Source: Cryptomeria japonica (lineage: Eukaryota; Streptophyta; Pinopsida; Cupressales; Cupressaceae). From it: a stretch of DNA of 64,000 nucleotides. The notes under the pieces are model-generated. The model saw only the letters and a list, made by a program, of their open reading frames with translations. It had not been told where the DNA came from and ran no database searches. Shown here in pieces: positions 10,939 through 21,204 of the stretch. The DNA is taken from assembly GCF_030272615.1 (NCBI RefSeq), contig NC_081406.1:404087439-404151438 (forward strand), given 5' to 3'. The stretch's first letter is position 1. Each line of letters opens with the position of its first letter. The position numbers and the translations under genes were made by a program.

Positions 10939-12680
10939 GTAGATCAGGAATTTTGGGAAAACATCAAAGCAATATCAATTAGGTAACCACAAAGCTAAAT
11001 TGCAATGAAAAGAAATCCTAATACATTCAATAAAGGCATGAAGATGAAATGCTAAAATAAAATGCAAACCAAAGCATGTATCTCCTTCATTGTTCCTCCA
11101 TTGTTCTTCTTTCACAATCAAATTTGATGTGGATCTCACCTACAAGTGCAAAATTGCAAGTGGAAAGCAAGTTGTTGATGAAATTCGTAGCATAAGGTTA
11201 CTCAAAAATGTGATTGATTGATTGATTGATTGAAGAAAATCATCCAATTTATAGACAAATTGGAGAGAGGACAAAATTATCATGAAGAGATTTGAAAGGA
11301 AATTCAAATCAAGAATGGCAAAATTATGACAAATGTGTGACACTTTCTATGCAAGGTGTATGACAAATTATGGCAAATTTCTATGCAAGGTGTATGACAA
11401 ATTATGACAAATTATGACAAGATTGAAATGCCATTACCATGAAATTAGGGGAAATATTAGAAAAATTAAAGAAAATAGGAGAAGTAGAAATTAGTAATTA
11501 GGAGAAATTAGCAAATTAGAAAATTGAGGAAAAAGATGAAATAGAAATTAGGTGAATTAATTAATAGGTTTTCATCCATTAATTAATTCATGAAAGAGAC
11601 CTAGGACTAAATAAATAGATTTATTTAACCCACAAAGAAGAAGAAAAGGATTAAATGAACAAATCATAAAACCCTAGAAATAAGAGGACAAGGAATTAGG
11701 TCAAGACAACAATAAATTAATGTAGGTTCGATCATGATTCTGATTGGCATAGGACCAATGTTGATAAATGATTGAGATTGGTTGACAAAAATCAATGACA
11801 AATTGACCAAGATTGACAAGGAGATCAAATTGATAAGCACCAATTGACAAGGAACAATGACTAATTGATCAAAATTGACATGATTGAAAAGGACAAGGAT
11901 CGATGACGAATCAATCACAAAATGACAAAATTAGTAAGGACAAGGATTGATGATGAATCGATCACAAAATGACGAGATTGACAAGGACAAGGATCGATGA
12001 CGAATTGATCACAAAATGATGAGATTGACAAGGACAAGGATCGATGATGAATCGATCACAAAATGACAAGGCTGACAAGGACAAGGATTGATGACGAATC
12101 GATCGCAAAATGACAAGGATGACAAGGACAAGGATCAATGACAAATCGATCGCAAAATGACAAGGCTGACAAGGACAAGGATCGATGATGAATTGATCTT
12201 AAAATGATGAGATTGACAAGGACAAGTTTCGATGACAAATCGATCGCAAAATGATGAGATTGACAAGGACAAGGATCGATGATGAATCGATCACAAAATG
12301 ACAAGGCTGACAAGGACAAGGGTTGATGACGAATCAATCACAAAATGACAAGGCTGACAAGGACAAGGATCGATGACAAATCGATTGCAAAATGACAAGG
12401 TTGACAAGGACAAGGATCGATGATGAATCGATCGTAAAATGATGAGATTGACAAGGACAAAGATCGACCAAAATCATGATTGAAGATTGCTATCGACAAG
12501 ACCTAATTCGAAAGTGAGAAAAATGAGGAATGTAGAAGAAGGACTCGATGCTCGCAAATGATAAAGACCAAGTGCGCAACATAGAAGAAATGTTAATGCG
12601 ACACAAGAACCCTAAAATAAGGCAATGTGCAAATGTTAAAGTATGACTCCACAAGCGTTGACCATTTTTAGATGTCTACA
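10939..12680 (-). repeat. Element B 5' LTR
   Basis: A 1742-bp LTR matching 1879-3443. The 177-bp length excess is accounted for by four extra 47-bp repeat units (188 bp) and small deletions elsewhere. It is followed by the target duplication GTTTA. Confidence 0.93.
11895..12458. repeat. 47-bp tandem repeat inside the 5' LTR, 12 copies
   Basis: Same unit and spacing as the array at 2846-3221, but twelve units long. Many ATCGAT sites are mutated (ATTGAT, ATCAAT). Confidence 0.93.
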
Positions 12681-12685
12681 GTTTA
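12681..12685. repeat. Target site duplication of element B, right copy (GTTTA)
   Basis: Direct repeat of 1874-1878, immediately after the TCTACA end. Confidence 0.95.
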
Positions 12686-13413
12686 AAATATTTTATTTAA
12701 AATATTTAAATAATTTTTCCAAAAGATGCTCTCTAATGCATAATTTAAATCATTTATAAAATTTTGAAAGCAAATAGCATATAATTAAAACATCTCTTAC
12801 CCCTGCAATAACCACACTCAAAGATGTATTAATTTTGAAAAATATCATTTAACCTATTATAACACAAAATATTTAATGAATATATTGTAATATTATGATA
12901 TCAACCTAAAGGGAATTAACATATAGATTAAGACATTGAACTTAATATATTGAGGCAGGAAAAATTGAGATACGATGTAAGTAAAAAGGCTTTCATGAAC
13001 ACATATGGCTTCAACATTTTGTACTAGGTTAGATATAAACATTTGGTAACATGATCTTCTCATTGAAATATTCCTGCATGAATGAAATATCCAACATGTC
13101 TTTAAAATATCGTATATTGCATTTGGATTTATTCAAAAGACATCATGAATATTAAAATTTAAATACTTGAATATAAACAAATTTAAAAATCATCCTACTT
13201 TTAGACTAAAGAATTAGGGCTTGAGAGCGCGCACCTCGAGATTCAAATTTGTGTAATACATACTTACCTCAAGTTTTGACTACATAATAGGTTCCCGAGG
13301 GTTAATCATAGGTTATACACACAATCGCATGAAAAAAATTGCCTTCTGACTGAATATGGAACTCTAAAATTTTCAAATTTTAGGGTTCCAAAAGTGGCTC
13401 TTTCTGGGGGTGT
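12686..13413 (-). other. Element A copy I spacer between gag and NRPC1
   Basis: AT-rich, without a recognisable gene, and matching 28290-28930 and 35694-36413. It contains a near-perfect 32-bp hairpin (13358-13389, arms GGAACTCTAAAATTT and AATTTTAGGGTTCC) just 3' of gag, and on the minus strand a good splice-donor-like sequence GAGGTAAGTATG (about 13260-13271). Confidence 0.6.
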
Positions 13414-15570
13414 ATGCTCCTTGTGAGAATAGAGAGACTCCAGTTATCTCTGGGAGAGAAGACCGCAACATCCATTCCCTTCTGTAAATCATCATCTGAA
13501 TCTCGAGTAGTCCTACGGCCCCACAAATTAACATTTTATCTTCCCTCTGTCAAATACCTGATTCTGATTATGCAACAATATGAACCTTCTAAAAACACTA
13601 TAATTCTCACTTGCCCCAATATCTATATATTTCATTGTTTTCCTTTTCTCCGCTCTACTATAATAGGCACAAATACACTCCACCAATATTACTTGATCAC
13701 TGTATCCTTGATTATATATGACTTTTCGATTTACAATTTGAGAAATATTTATCCAATGTTTATTTGAAGAACCTAATTTTTCATCATATGCCTCTTCTTT
13801 GGAAAAAATTAAATCAAATTTACTATATGTGAATCTCACATGAGTGTAATTTTCCCATAAAACTTCCATATCATAAATTTGAATATTTTTCTCACGGTGC
13901 AATGCATTTTTCAACTGTGCAATAGTCCTTGGATAAAAAATATTTGCTAAATATTTATTATAACATTTTGAAATATTTATGTCCCTAATATATGAATTTG
14001 GATCCCCCAAATTTTCATAATTATCCTTTGTGTCATGTTGTATCTTCTTTATTGACATTATGTCCCAAAACACCCTATTTCTTTCACATAACGATTTAAC
14101 ATGAAAGTGATTTTCAAAAATATTTTTGTGAGATAAGTCATCATATAATATTATTTTACTTTCATCATATAGTTGATTAGAAAAATTTAGGTCATCCCTA
14201 AATGCATTTTCTCCTTCCCTTTTCTCATATGATGCTTCCAGACAAACATTATTTTTGGAAGCATTCTGTGAAAATATACTATTCCTTTTGGTCATATCAC
14301 CATTTATTATTACCATATTTTCCTCTATGGTTTCCATTTCTGAAAAACTATGATCAAACTTGCTTCCTTCTAACTGCAACAAATGAAAAAATATAGGCAT
14401 GCCTTGATGTGAGCCTTCATATAATTCATTATTTAAAGGATTATTATGATATGTGCTTTCATGAGAGGTATTAGGTGCTTTATCTTTTGGAATAATGTCA
14501 TCACAAATGTCCTCTATAGAGACACCCTCATGTGCATAAAATGTATGTATATCTATTTCACAAAATCGATTAGAAAATAATTCATAGCTTGGAAACCTTT
14601 CTTCAATTTCCTCTGGATATTTGTTGTACTCAAGATTTGAAAAACTATTTCCAGGCACACATCCCCTATTATACTCATCACCATGTACAAATTACTTTGA
14701 CATATTTTCCTAGGAATCATCACTTAATTCATCAAACACACCCTGAATGTGCCCTAATCCATTAGTTTGCTTAATTTGAAAAAAATTTAGACCATTTTTC
14801 TGAACATACCTTTCATATTCCTTTTCTAACAGATAAGAAATTTGTTTTGTACTAAGAAATGGTTCTTCCTCCCCTTTTCATTCATTCACACAAATGGATT
14901 CTTCTATATTTAAATCCATATTTTCCTCCTCATGTGATATTGGAACAACATCAAGTTCTTCTTCTAAAATTTTGAGCAAAAGTTTTACCTGAGGATCATG
15001 ATGAATCCCTAACTCACGCATTTTTCTTGAAAATGAAGGCTTGATATCTGAAGGTATTTCTTTATAAATGTTGAACATCCTTATGAACAATTGTGTTATA
15101 GATTCATCCTTATACCTTTCTAAATCAAAGAATGCCTCCACAGGGGAAACATACAATTCTTCTTTTTCATTGAATATTTGTTCCTCACCTTTCTCATAAC
15201 AACTGTCATCTCCTTCAACATCTGCAATATAAAACTCATGTGAGTACGATTTCTCAAATTCTCTCTAGGATGAAATGCTACGTGCAGGAAGTGAGTCATA
15301 TTCTTCCCTTGCCCTATCTTCCAATGTTTTGGCAAATAATATCATTACTTTCCCTTCATCATCAATGTCATCGTATTCTATAAATGAATAGAATTATTCT
15401 AAATGCCACCTTACTAATTCATTATGCTCACTAGAGAACCTTGGTACAACTTGTGCAAGATGTAAAAACAAATAATCAAAATTACATGAAAATCTTCTAA
15501 GGTCCAATGGCCCATTGTCCCCTAGAAAAAATAATTTTTTTAACCAATTCTGAAACATCTTGTAATAGAT
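13414..15570 (-). pseudogene. Retrotransposon gag-like polyprotein, copy I
   Basis: One minus-strand frame runs from about 15560 (MFQNWLKKLFFLG) to 13528. It is broken by stops at 15397-15399, 15265-15267, 14878-14880, 14710-14712 and 14692-14694, without a frameshift. The N-terminal part has the retrotransposon gag pattern AKTLEDRAREEYDSLP followed by a serine-rich turn where the usual Trp is now TAG (15265). This TAG is shared with copy II, so it is old. The C-terminal 376 codons are an unrecognised, charged and Asn/Ile-rich domain (NYSVFRRFILLHNQ). The conserved tail NLWGPRATRDS (intact in copy III) would fall after the stop at 13528. There is no CCHC zinc knuckle or protease motif. It is a structural gag remnant by position and motif; the C-terminal role is unknown. 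Confidence 0.75.
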
Positions 15571-15621
15571 TTGCTATTACCATCAAAGAGAGGAATTTTC
15601 ATCTCCCTTTGGGTCTCTTGC

Positions 15622-15908
15622 CCCTAGTAGAGTCACCAATTGAAATAAAACTTCTTAATAGGTAGAGTCACCACCTCCTATGGAGGAAAAATTACTTATT
15701 AAGCTCCTGGGTTCTTCCTTCCAGTAGAGCACCTTAAATGAGATTCTGAAATTCATGTTTTACAGACAACTCCCCAGAAGAGTCGCCAATCTATTGTGTG
15801 ACTCAGATGGGAAAAAAAGAACATCAAATCTTCAATGAAAAAACACTAGAGCTTCTGGGTGAATGTCCAACTATGTATGACAACTCCTCAGTAGAGTTGC
15901 CAATCTGT
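15622..15908 (-). repeat. Repeated primer-binding-site motif next to the LTR
   Basis: The minus strand carries TTGGCGACTCTACTGGGGAG-like motifs at about 15884-15908 (next to the LTR), 15766-15792 and 15622-15648, with shorter echoes near 15660 and 15720. This motif is a common plant gypsy primer region. The two best copies are 118 bp apart. Only the one beside the LTR is in the right place to prime. Confidence 0.7.
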
Positions 15909-16758
15909 TGGTTTCGAAAACCATAGATTGGAAAACCAAAAGACTTGCCAAATCTTCAAGTAGTTCTATCGGCCTTGGCCAATGAACAAGGATGGTCAAC
16001 AACCAAATCCCTCTACACCTTAGGCTCCACTGAACCTAGGTGGGTATGCCTCTTCCTCTCAAGCTCAAAAGAGGTTATTTATAGTGGATTTACACCTTTT
16101 AGAAAGTTTACAAAAATAGCAAATTATTGTTCTACAACTATGCTTTATTATGTGCTTCAAACGAATGCTTCGAAAAGAAATGATCGTGAATGTATATTGA
16201 AAATGAGATTGCTTTCAGGAGTTAAATGAAATCTGCATAGATAAGTTCATATAGGATTTGGGAAGAACGTTTCTCTATCAAGGACCTTGAATGCATATAG
16301 ATCAAAACCTTAAAAGATCAATAACAGACCAGTGCCTCTATCTAGGGATATATATGACACTTTGTGGACAAAATATCTTATCATCTCAAGAGACAATTTA
16401 TCATCAACTATGAAGGTTTAATATGCATTACACAAACAATAAGAACTCAATATTTCCCATAATACAATGGCATGTGATTCACATCATAGAAAATCTATAA
16501 ACAGATTTATCAAGAGGACAAAGATAATGATCAACACAAAAGTGTACACAATATTTGGAAAAAGAAACAATGAACCCTGTATATTAATCTTCAGGAAATA
16601 ATTGCATACATAAGTTGTACTTGCAGATACTCCATTACAGATTGCTTGCACAAAATGATACTTCTTCTTCCTATAGACTTCTCTAATACAAAATGATATT
16701 CAATCCTTATAGGAGTATCTTGTTCTTATGACTCTTTGATTGTCCCAAAACAAAATCA
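15909..16758 (-). repeat. Element A LTR between copies I and II
   Basis: An 850-bp LTR bounded on the left by the primer-site motif and on the right by a polypurine tract. In element orientation it starts TGATTTTGTTTTGGGAC and ends GGGAACCA. It is over 90 percent similar by eye to 31325-32175. The GGGAACCA end is confirmed at 37681, where the same end abuts satellite DNA. The TG start is inferred from the adjoining polypurine tract. Confidence 0.75.
16076..16083 (-). promoter_or_regulatory. TATA box of the element A LTR
   Basis: The minus strand reads CTATAAATAACC. It lies about 170 bp before the end of the LTR, consistent with a short R-U5 and a U3 promoter. It is conserved at 31492-31499. 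Confidence 0.6.
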
Positions 16759-16766
16759 CCCCCTCT
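16759..16766 (-). promoter_or_regulatory. Element A polypurine tract
   Basis: The minus strand reads TTAGAGGGGG directly before TGATTTTG. The same sequence stands at 32176-32183. Confidence 0.65.
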
Positions 16767-19094
16767 AAGTACATCCATGAAAAGGCATATATGAAAGGAC
16801 AAACCCTTTCATACACAATACGGAGTTACATTTAGTTGCATTCCCAAAGGACACACCCTTTGGTTTGAAAAATAATTAGAAGTAATAACCCTAAAATCAA
16901 ACTAAAGAAATGCTTTACTAATGTTCTTTCTAATCTTTCACTTTGATAAAATTCCACTTCCGCTCTTGAACTCCTTGATATTCCTCATTACCAAACTTTG
17001 ATAAAATATCCTACACACAAACTAAACCAATCAAATTCATTGATTCAATTAATTACTCTCGATTAGGTTTTGCTTATGAAAGTTTAATAATCTCTTTCCC
17101 TACTGCAAGATTAATCCTCCTCTTTAAAACTATATCATCAAGAGGATATTTTGCAAAGTGATATTTATACTTGGGACTTTAAAAACATTAATTCGTATAA
17201 TAAAAAAATATATATTTACCCTAGTATATATTTCCAAACAATAACAAAAGGTAAAATATGTTACAATAAATAATAGTACTTCCCTTGCAAAATGATAACG
17301 ATGGATAAATATTCCAATTTGCAATACCTTTTCATCCTTTTAGGGAAACTTCATCTTTCTTGGGAATATTTTATCATATACGATAAATACTTTGCAAAAA
17401 TATTTCAAACATTAACTATATGATTAAGATAATTTACCCTAATGAACATATTCAATTTATTAACTTAGGGCAAATAATATGTATATGAAAAGATTGCCTC
17501 AAAACACCAAAATCCATTTTAATAAATGCTATTCATCATTTTACCTTGGGTAAAAAGAACTTTTCAAAATACATTTTCTTCTTTGAACAAAATATAATAT
17601 TCACACTTTGAACCTTAAATACATTATTCATACAATAAAGAATAATATTTACCCTAATATGGATTCAATTCAAAAAATTAGGGTAAAAACATGATGGGAG
17701 ACAATATGATTAAGTCACAATATTGAAAGCACTTATGTATAAATATAATTTCCCTTTTGTCAAAATATATTCTTTTATAACTTCTTCAAAGGTAATTAGA
17801 ATATTATCATAATTATATCAAAGACTACAAATAAAAAAAAATTTCAGAGTGCTTTTGTAAGTAAATAAAGATTATTATGTGGTGAGAAATACTCCCTGCT
17901 CAACATGTGCTTAGTAAAAATAAATTCAAACTTTCATATGTAAGTGTCCTGCACACCAAACAATTTAATAAAAAAATCATATTACATTAGGGATATTTAA
18001 TAATTTGCCCCTTAAAATAGAATTTAAGGGCAAATGTTTACATAAAGAAAAATCCCTAATATTCACATGATTTTCAAATGTACTTTTCAAAAGTAACATT
18101 AACCACATAAATTTCCCTTTGGAAATAATCACTTTGGATAAATATTTTATGTTTGCAATAATATATTTTCACTTTTCAATTTGATTAGGAAAACATATCA
18201 TCATAAAAAGTGAATCAAACTCTTTATAATTTACCCTAATGTATATATTTTTATTTTAATGAATTAGGGTAAAAAAGATCATTCAAATGAATATACGATG
18301 ACATGCTAAATATTTTAAAGGTCACTTAAGTCAAATATGTCAAATGCATTTTTCTTTTTTCTTTTTTGACAAAATGAACACCTTAGTACTATCTGAAAAG
18401 TAATAATATTAAAATATTATTTATATCAAAATATACTAAATAGAGTTACCTTCCAAAATCATTTTATAAATGATAAAGTTATATCCCAATCCATGATATC
18501 AGAATATTATATCAAATCTAGGTAAGAAATACTTCTTGTTTTCATGTTGTCATAATTTCCTTCTTGGCAGAATATATTTCTTTATACTCTCTATAAGGCA
18601 ATAACATTGAAACATTATCATGACTATGTTATAAATAAATTTTCCTCAAAATACTTTTGCAAATAATAAACATTATATCCCAAATAGAAATTCAAAACAT
18701 TATGATTGGATAAGAAATACTCCCTCGGGAAATCTATTTAATTTCACGTGCAACATCTTCCACTTGCTTTTCATCGGAGTAGCTTTCCACTGTCGGGATA
18801 ACATGTTTTTAGTTATGTCGATGCCTGATGATATAGGTCTTCCTCATCGGCTCATCGGGGTAATTATTTTATTGCTCTACTGATCACCCGATGCATTTTG
18901 CAAAGCCTCATTAGTATAGCCACTCCATCAGGATATTGGGTATATGAGTTTTTAGGTACCCCGATACCCGATGGATTAGGATTAGGGCGACAATGTTGGT
19001 TTTTAGATAGCAGGATTATCATTGAAGTCCACCCAAGGTATTTTAGATATAAATTTTGCACTACGACTATAAATCTCCTATAAATGACATGTGA
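16767..19094 (-). other. Element A copy II 3' non-coding tract
   Basis: About 2.3 kb of very AT-rich sequence with no recognisable gene. It contains the hairpin cluster at 17214-18273 and, at 18910-18975, CCGATACCCGATGG-type motifs bordering the host-gene fragment. Confidence 0.6.
17214..18273. repeat. Cluster of inverted repeats with common arms TTTACCCTAAT / ATTAGGGTAAA
   Basis: Hairpins occur at 17214-17257 (short arms), 17432-17475, 17540-17555, 17648-17687 (perfect 11-bp arms), 17986-18060 (outer arms ATTAGGGAT/ATCCCTAAT around an inner hairpin at 18003-18035) and 18230-18273 (perfect 11-bp arms). The loops differ in sequence while the arms are alike. The cluster is conserved in copy III (about 32617-33680). 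Confidence 0.8.
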
Positions 19095-19548
19095 CGTTCA
19101 ACAATTGCACCACTCCTCTACAATTGCTCCATCCAAAAACATAGCAATAATGGGATCACTAGAAACAACCCTTTTATCCAAACAAACATCTGTGACATTA
19201 TGGAAAACCAAGGAGACCAGAATGTTATCTAGGGCAACATCAAATAATGAATGAAACTGCTAAACATCTTTCGTTGAAAATTTGGTATCCTCTTCCATTT
19301 CATTAATGTCTTCATCATGACTCTTACAAATTAGGCCAGCTTCCAAACATTCGCAAGCACACACTGCCATCCTGATTTGGAATAGGAGTACTACATATGA
19401 GACAGACATCACATCATTGACTACACTCTACAGAGAGAGGTGCATGACGACAATATATTAAGATATGTTGAACAATACACTCCTCAAGTCTTTGGTAGTA
19501 TGATGCTCTTCCATTTTTACTAGTTCAAGAATGGCATTTGAAGGAACA
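19095..19548 (-). pseudogene. HOS1: HOS1-like RING E3 ligase fragment, copy II
   Basis: Minus-strand match to the same HOS1 segment as copies I and III. The RING strand retains YCRHAPLSVECSQ, but the next codon is TGA (CGA, Arg, in copy I), and the CPIC motif reads CLIC. The C-terminal part is well kept: DPIIAMFLDGAIVEEWC resembles the HOS1 stretch after the conserved CHYIT block. The frameshift between RING and solenoid start seen in copy I is also present. It sits within about 20 bp of the NRPC1 stop codon at 19553-19555. No function is expected at protein level. Confidence 0.78.
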
Positions 19549-19921
19549 ATAATTATGAAATGAGCGGCTCTGGGCCATATTCCAATTCTTGTAGTTTTTC
19601 AGTCCTTTATCTGATTTTCAAAAGACTTGTTCCTATTGGCATCGGTATGCCCATGATAATGTACTCACGTATGACTTCAATTTGATCTATTCTCCCATGA
19701 ATGGAAACATCAAAGAGGTGATCCATGGTTTTCTCAAATGATGAAAGCATTAAGACACTATCTTTCCTTTTGGCAATGCCAAACCTTGTTATTCCTAGCA
19801 CTTCTCCCTTGAATGTCATAACATCTGCAAGAAGCATCATATGCCAAATATCAATGCTCATCCCATTAACTCCTTCAATACCCATCACAGCTACAAGATT
19901 TGTACCTTCAACTAATAGATT

Positions 19922-19926
19922 GTACT
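19922..19926. repeat. Target site duplication of element C, left copy (GTACT)
   Basis: GTACT before TGTTAC, repeated at 27988-27992. Copy I has a single GTACT at the matching place (about 1573). Confidence 0.95.
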
Positions 19927-21142
19927 TGTTACTACTTATCAAATTGCCATTAGTTTTATATACAAAGTCATTCTATATTCTAGTCGATTAATAATACCGA
20001 ATCATGCAGTCGGTACACACAGAGAAGTCGGTATGTACAGTCTAGTCGATTACAGAAGGAAAACAGTGACAAAGCCCAGTATACACTGAGTTGTCTACCA
20101 AGTGATATTTCATGTCTACCGAGCAATAAAGATAATACACCGAGTTGATATACACCGAGTGAAACATATTACCAGATTCATTGAACCTGGACACACATAT
20201 GAAAACATGTTACAAGATCGAGGCACACAGAACCGTTATCACATTGGAAATTGCACATACAGATTTTGTATAATTTTGAGGTCATCTAACCAATGAAATA
20301 TTTTGCATGGTTATTTATTTGAGAAATCATGTTTGTAAGATCGAAGCAATGAATCGGATCACCAACTTAAGAAGTCTATTTATACAACATGAATTTAGGG
20401 TTAGGAAGAGAGATGTGAATGTGAGAAATGTGTGTGCATGTGTATATGAAGCAAGACTTATGTGATACGTGAGAAATCACTAGGCATTATGACTATTACA
20501 GAGACACAGAGGTCACCGAGAAGGTTATCAGACAACAGTCAAGGAACAGAGTAAACAAAATTGTTTACCGAGTTACTTTATGAGTTACCAAGGTATGCTA
20601 TAGGCAAGGTAATCTTATTTTGAGCACATAGAATCTGCTACAGCATTTCAGATGTAAAGTTGCAGATATTTGTATTGATTCTATTGTAATATTTTGAAGT
20701 TGTAAGAGAAACCTTTAACAGGGTAAAAGACTCTAACCAAGTCTATAAATTGTAAATCCTTTAACCAGGTGCTACACTTATATAGTGTTGTAAAATCCTT
20801 TAGCAAGGTAGATCTAACTGATCTTAATACTCCTAACAAGGTAAGCTATCAGAAATAGCCAAATGTAGCTCTAACCGAGCACTCTTTATTATTGCAGTAG
20901 TAAAGTTGTGGGTGCCATCCCCACCGCAGTTTTTCTCTCTAACCAAGAGTTTCTGCGTGACCAAAATATATGTGTTATCGAGTGAATCATGTATGAATGT
21001 TATCAGTTTATTATAGTTTTGTTTTATGTTACTGCACTATTTTGTTTATGAATAATAGTAAGGTTATTACAAAAGGAAAATTTTGGAGTACTGATTCACC
21101 CCTCCCCTCTCAGTACATTAGCTTTCCATATTGGGCCTAACA
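19927..21142 (+). repeat. Element C 5' LTR
   Basis: Starts TGTTACTACTTATC and ends GGGCCTAACA. A TATA-like TATTTATA lies at 20377-20384. It matches 26787-27987 throughout. Confidence 0.95.
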
Positions 21143-21144
21143 AT

Positions 21145-21156
21145 TGGTATCAGAGC
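21145..21156 (+). promoter_or_regulatory. Element C primer binding site (initiator tRNA-Met)
   Basis: TGGTATCAGAGC stands 2 nt after the LTR end. It is the standard plant site complementary to initiator tRNA-Met. Confidence 0.95.
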
Positions 21157-21204
21157 TTGAATCTTGGAAAAGGGTTTAACTACCTAAAGAGAAAGATCTT
21201 ATCA

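Larger units (their letters stand above)
1879..12680 (-). mobile_element. Element B: non-autonomous LTR retrotransposon, minus orientation
   Basis: A 10.8-kb insertion in element A copy I with LTRs that begin TGTAGA and end TCTACA and with a perfect 5-bp target duplication. Orientation is set by two independent signals: a tRNA-Trp-like primer site next to the right LTR (10725-10742) and a purine tract next to the left LTR (3444-3457), both reading on the minus strand. The 7.3-kb interior holds a decayed gag-like frame and long leaders but no recognisable protease, reverse transcriptase or integrase. This is the pattern of a large retrotransposon derivative. The LTRs differ mainly in the copy number of a 47-bp repeat. 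Confidence 0.92.

Noticed and set aside
17432-18273. Interstitial telomeric repeats (CCCTAA/TTAGGG)
   Set aside because: The motifs are single and always part of inverted-repeat arms; there is no tandem TTTAGGG run.
15909-19094. A single 3-kb LTR for element A covering the AT-rich hairpin tract
   Set aside because: A TTAGAGGGGG polypurine tract followed by TG at 16758 (and 32175) gives a better right boundary, leaving the hairpin tract as internal 3' sequence.
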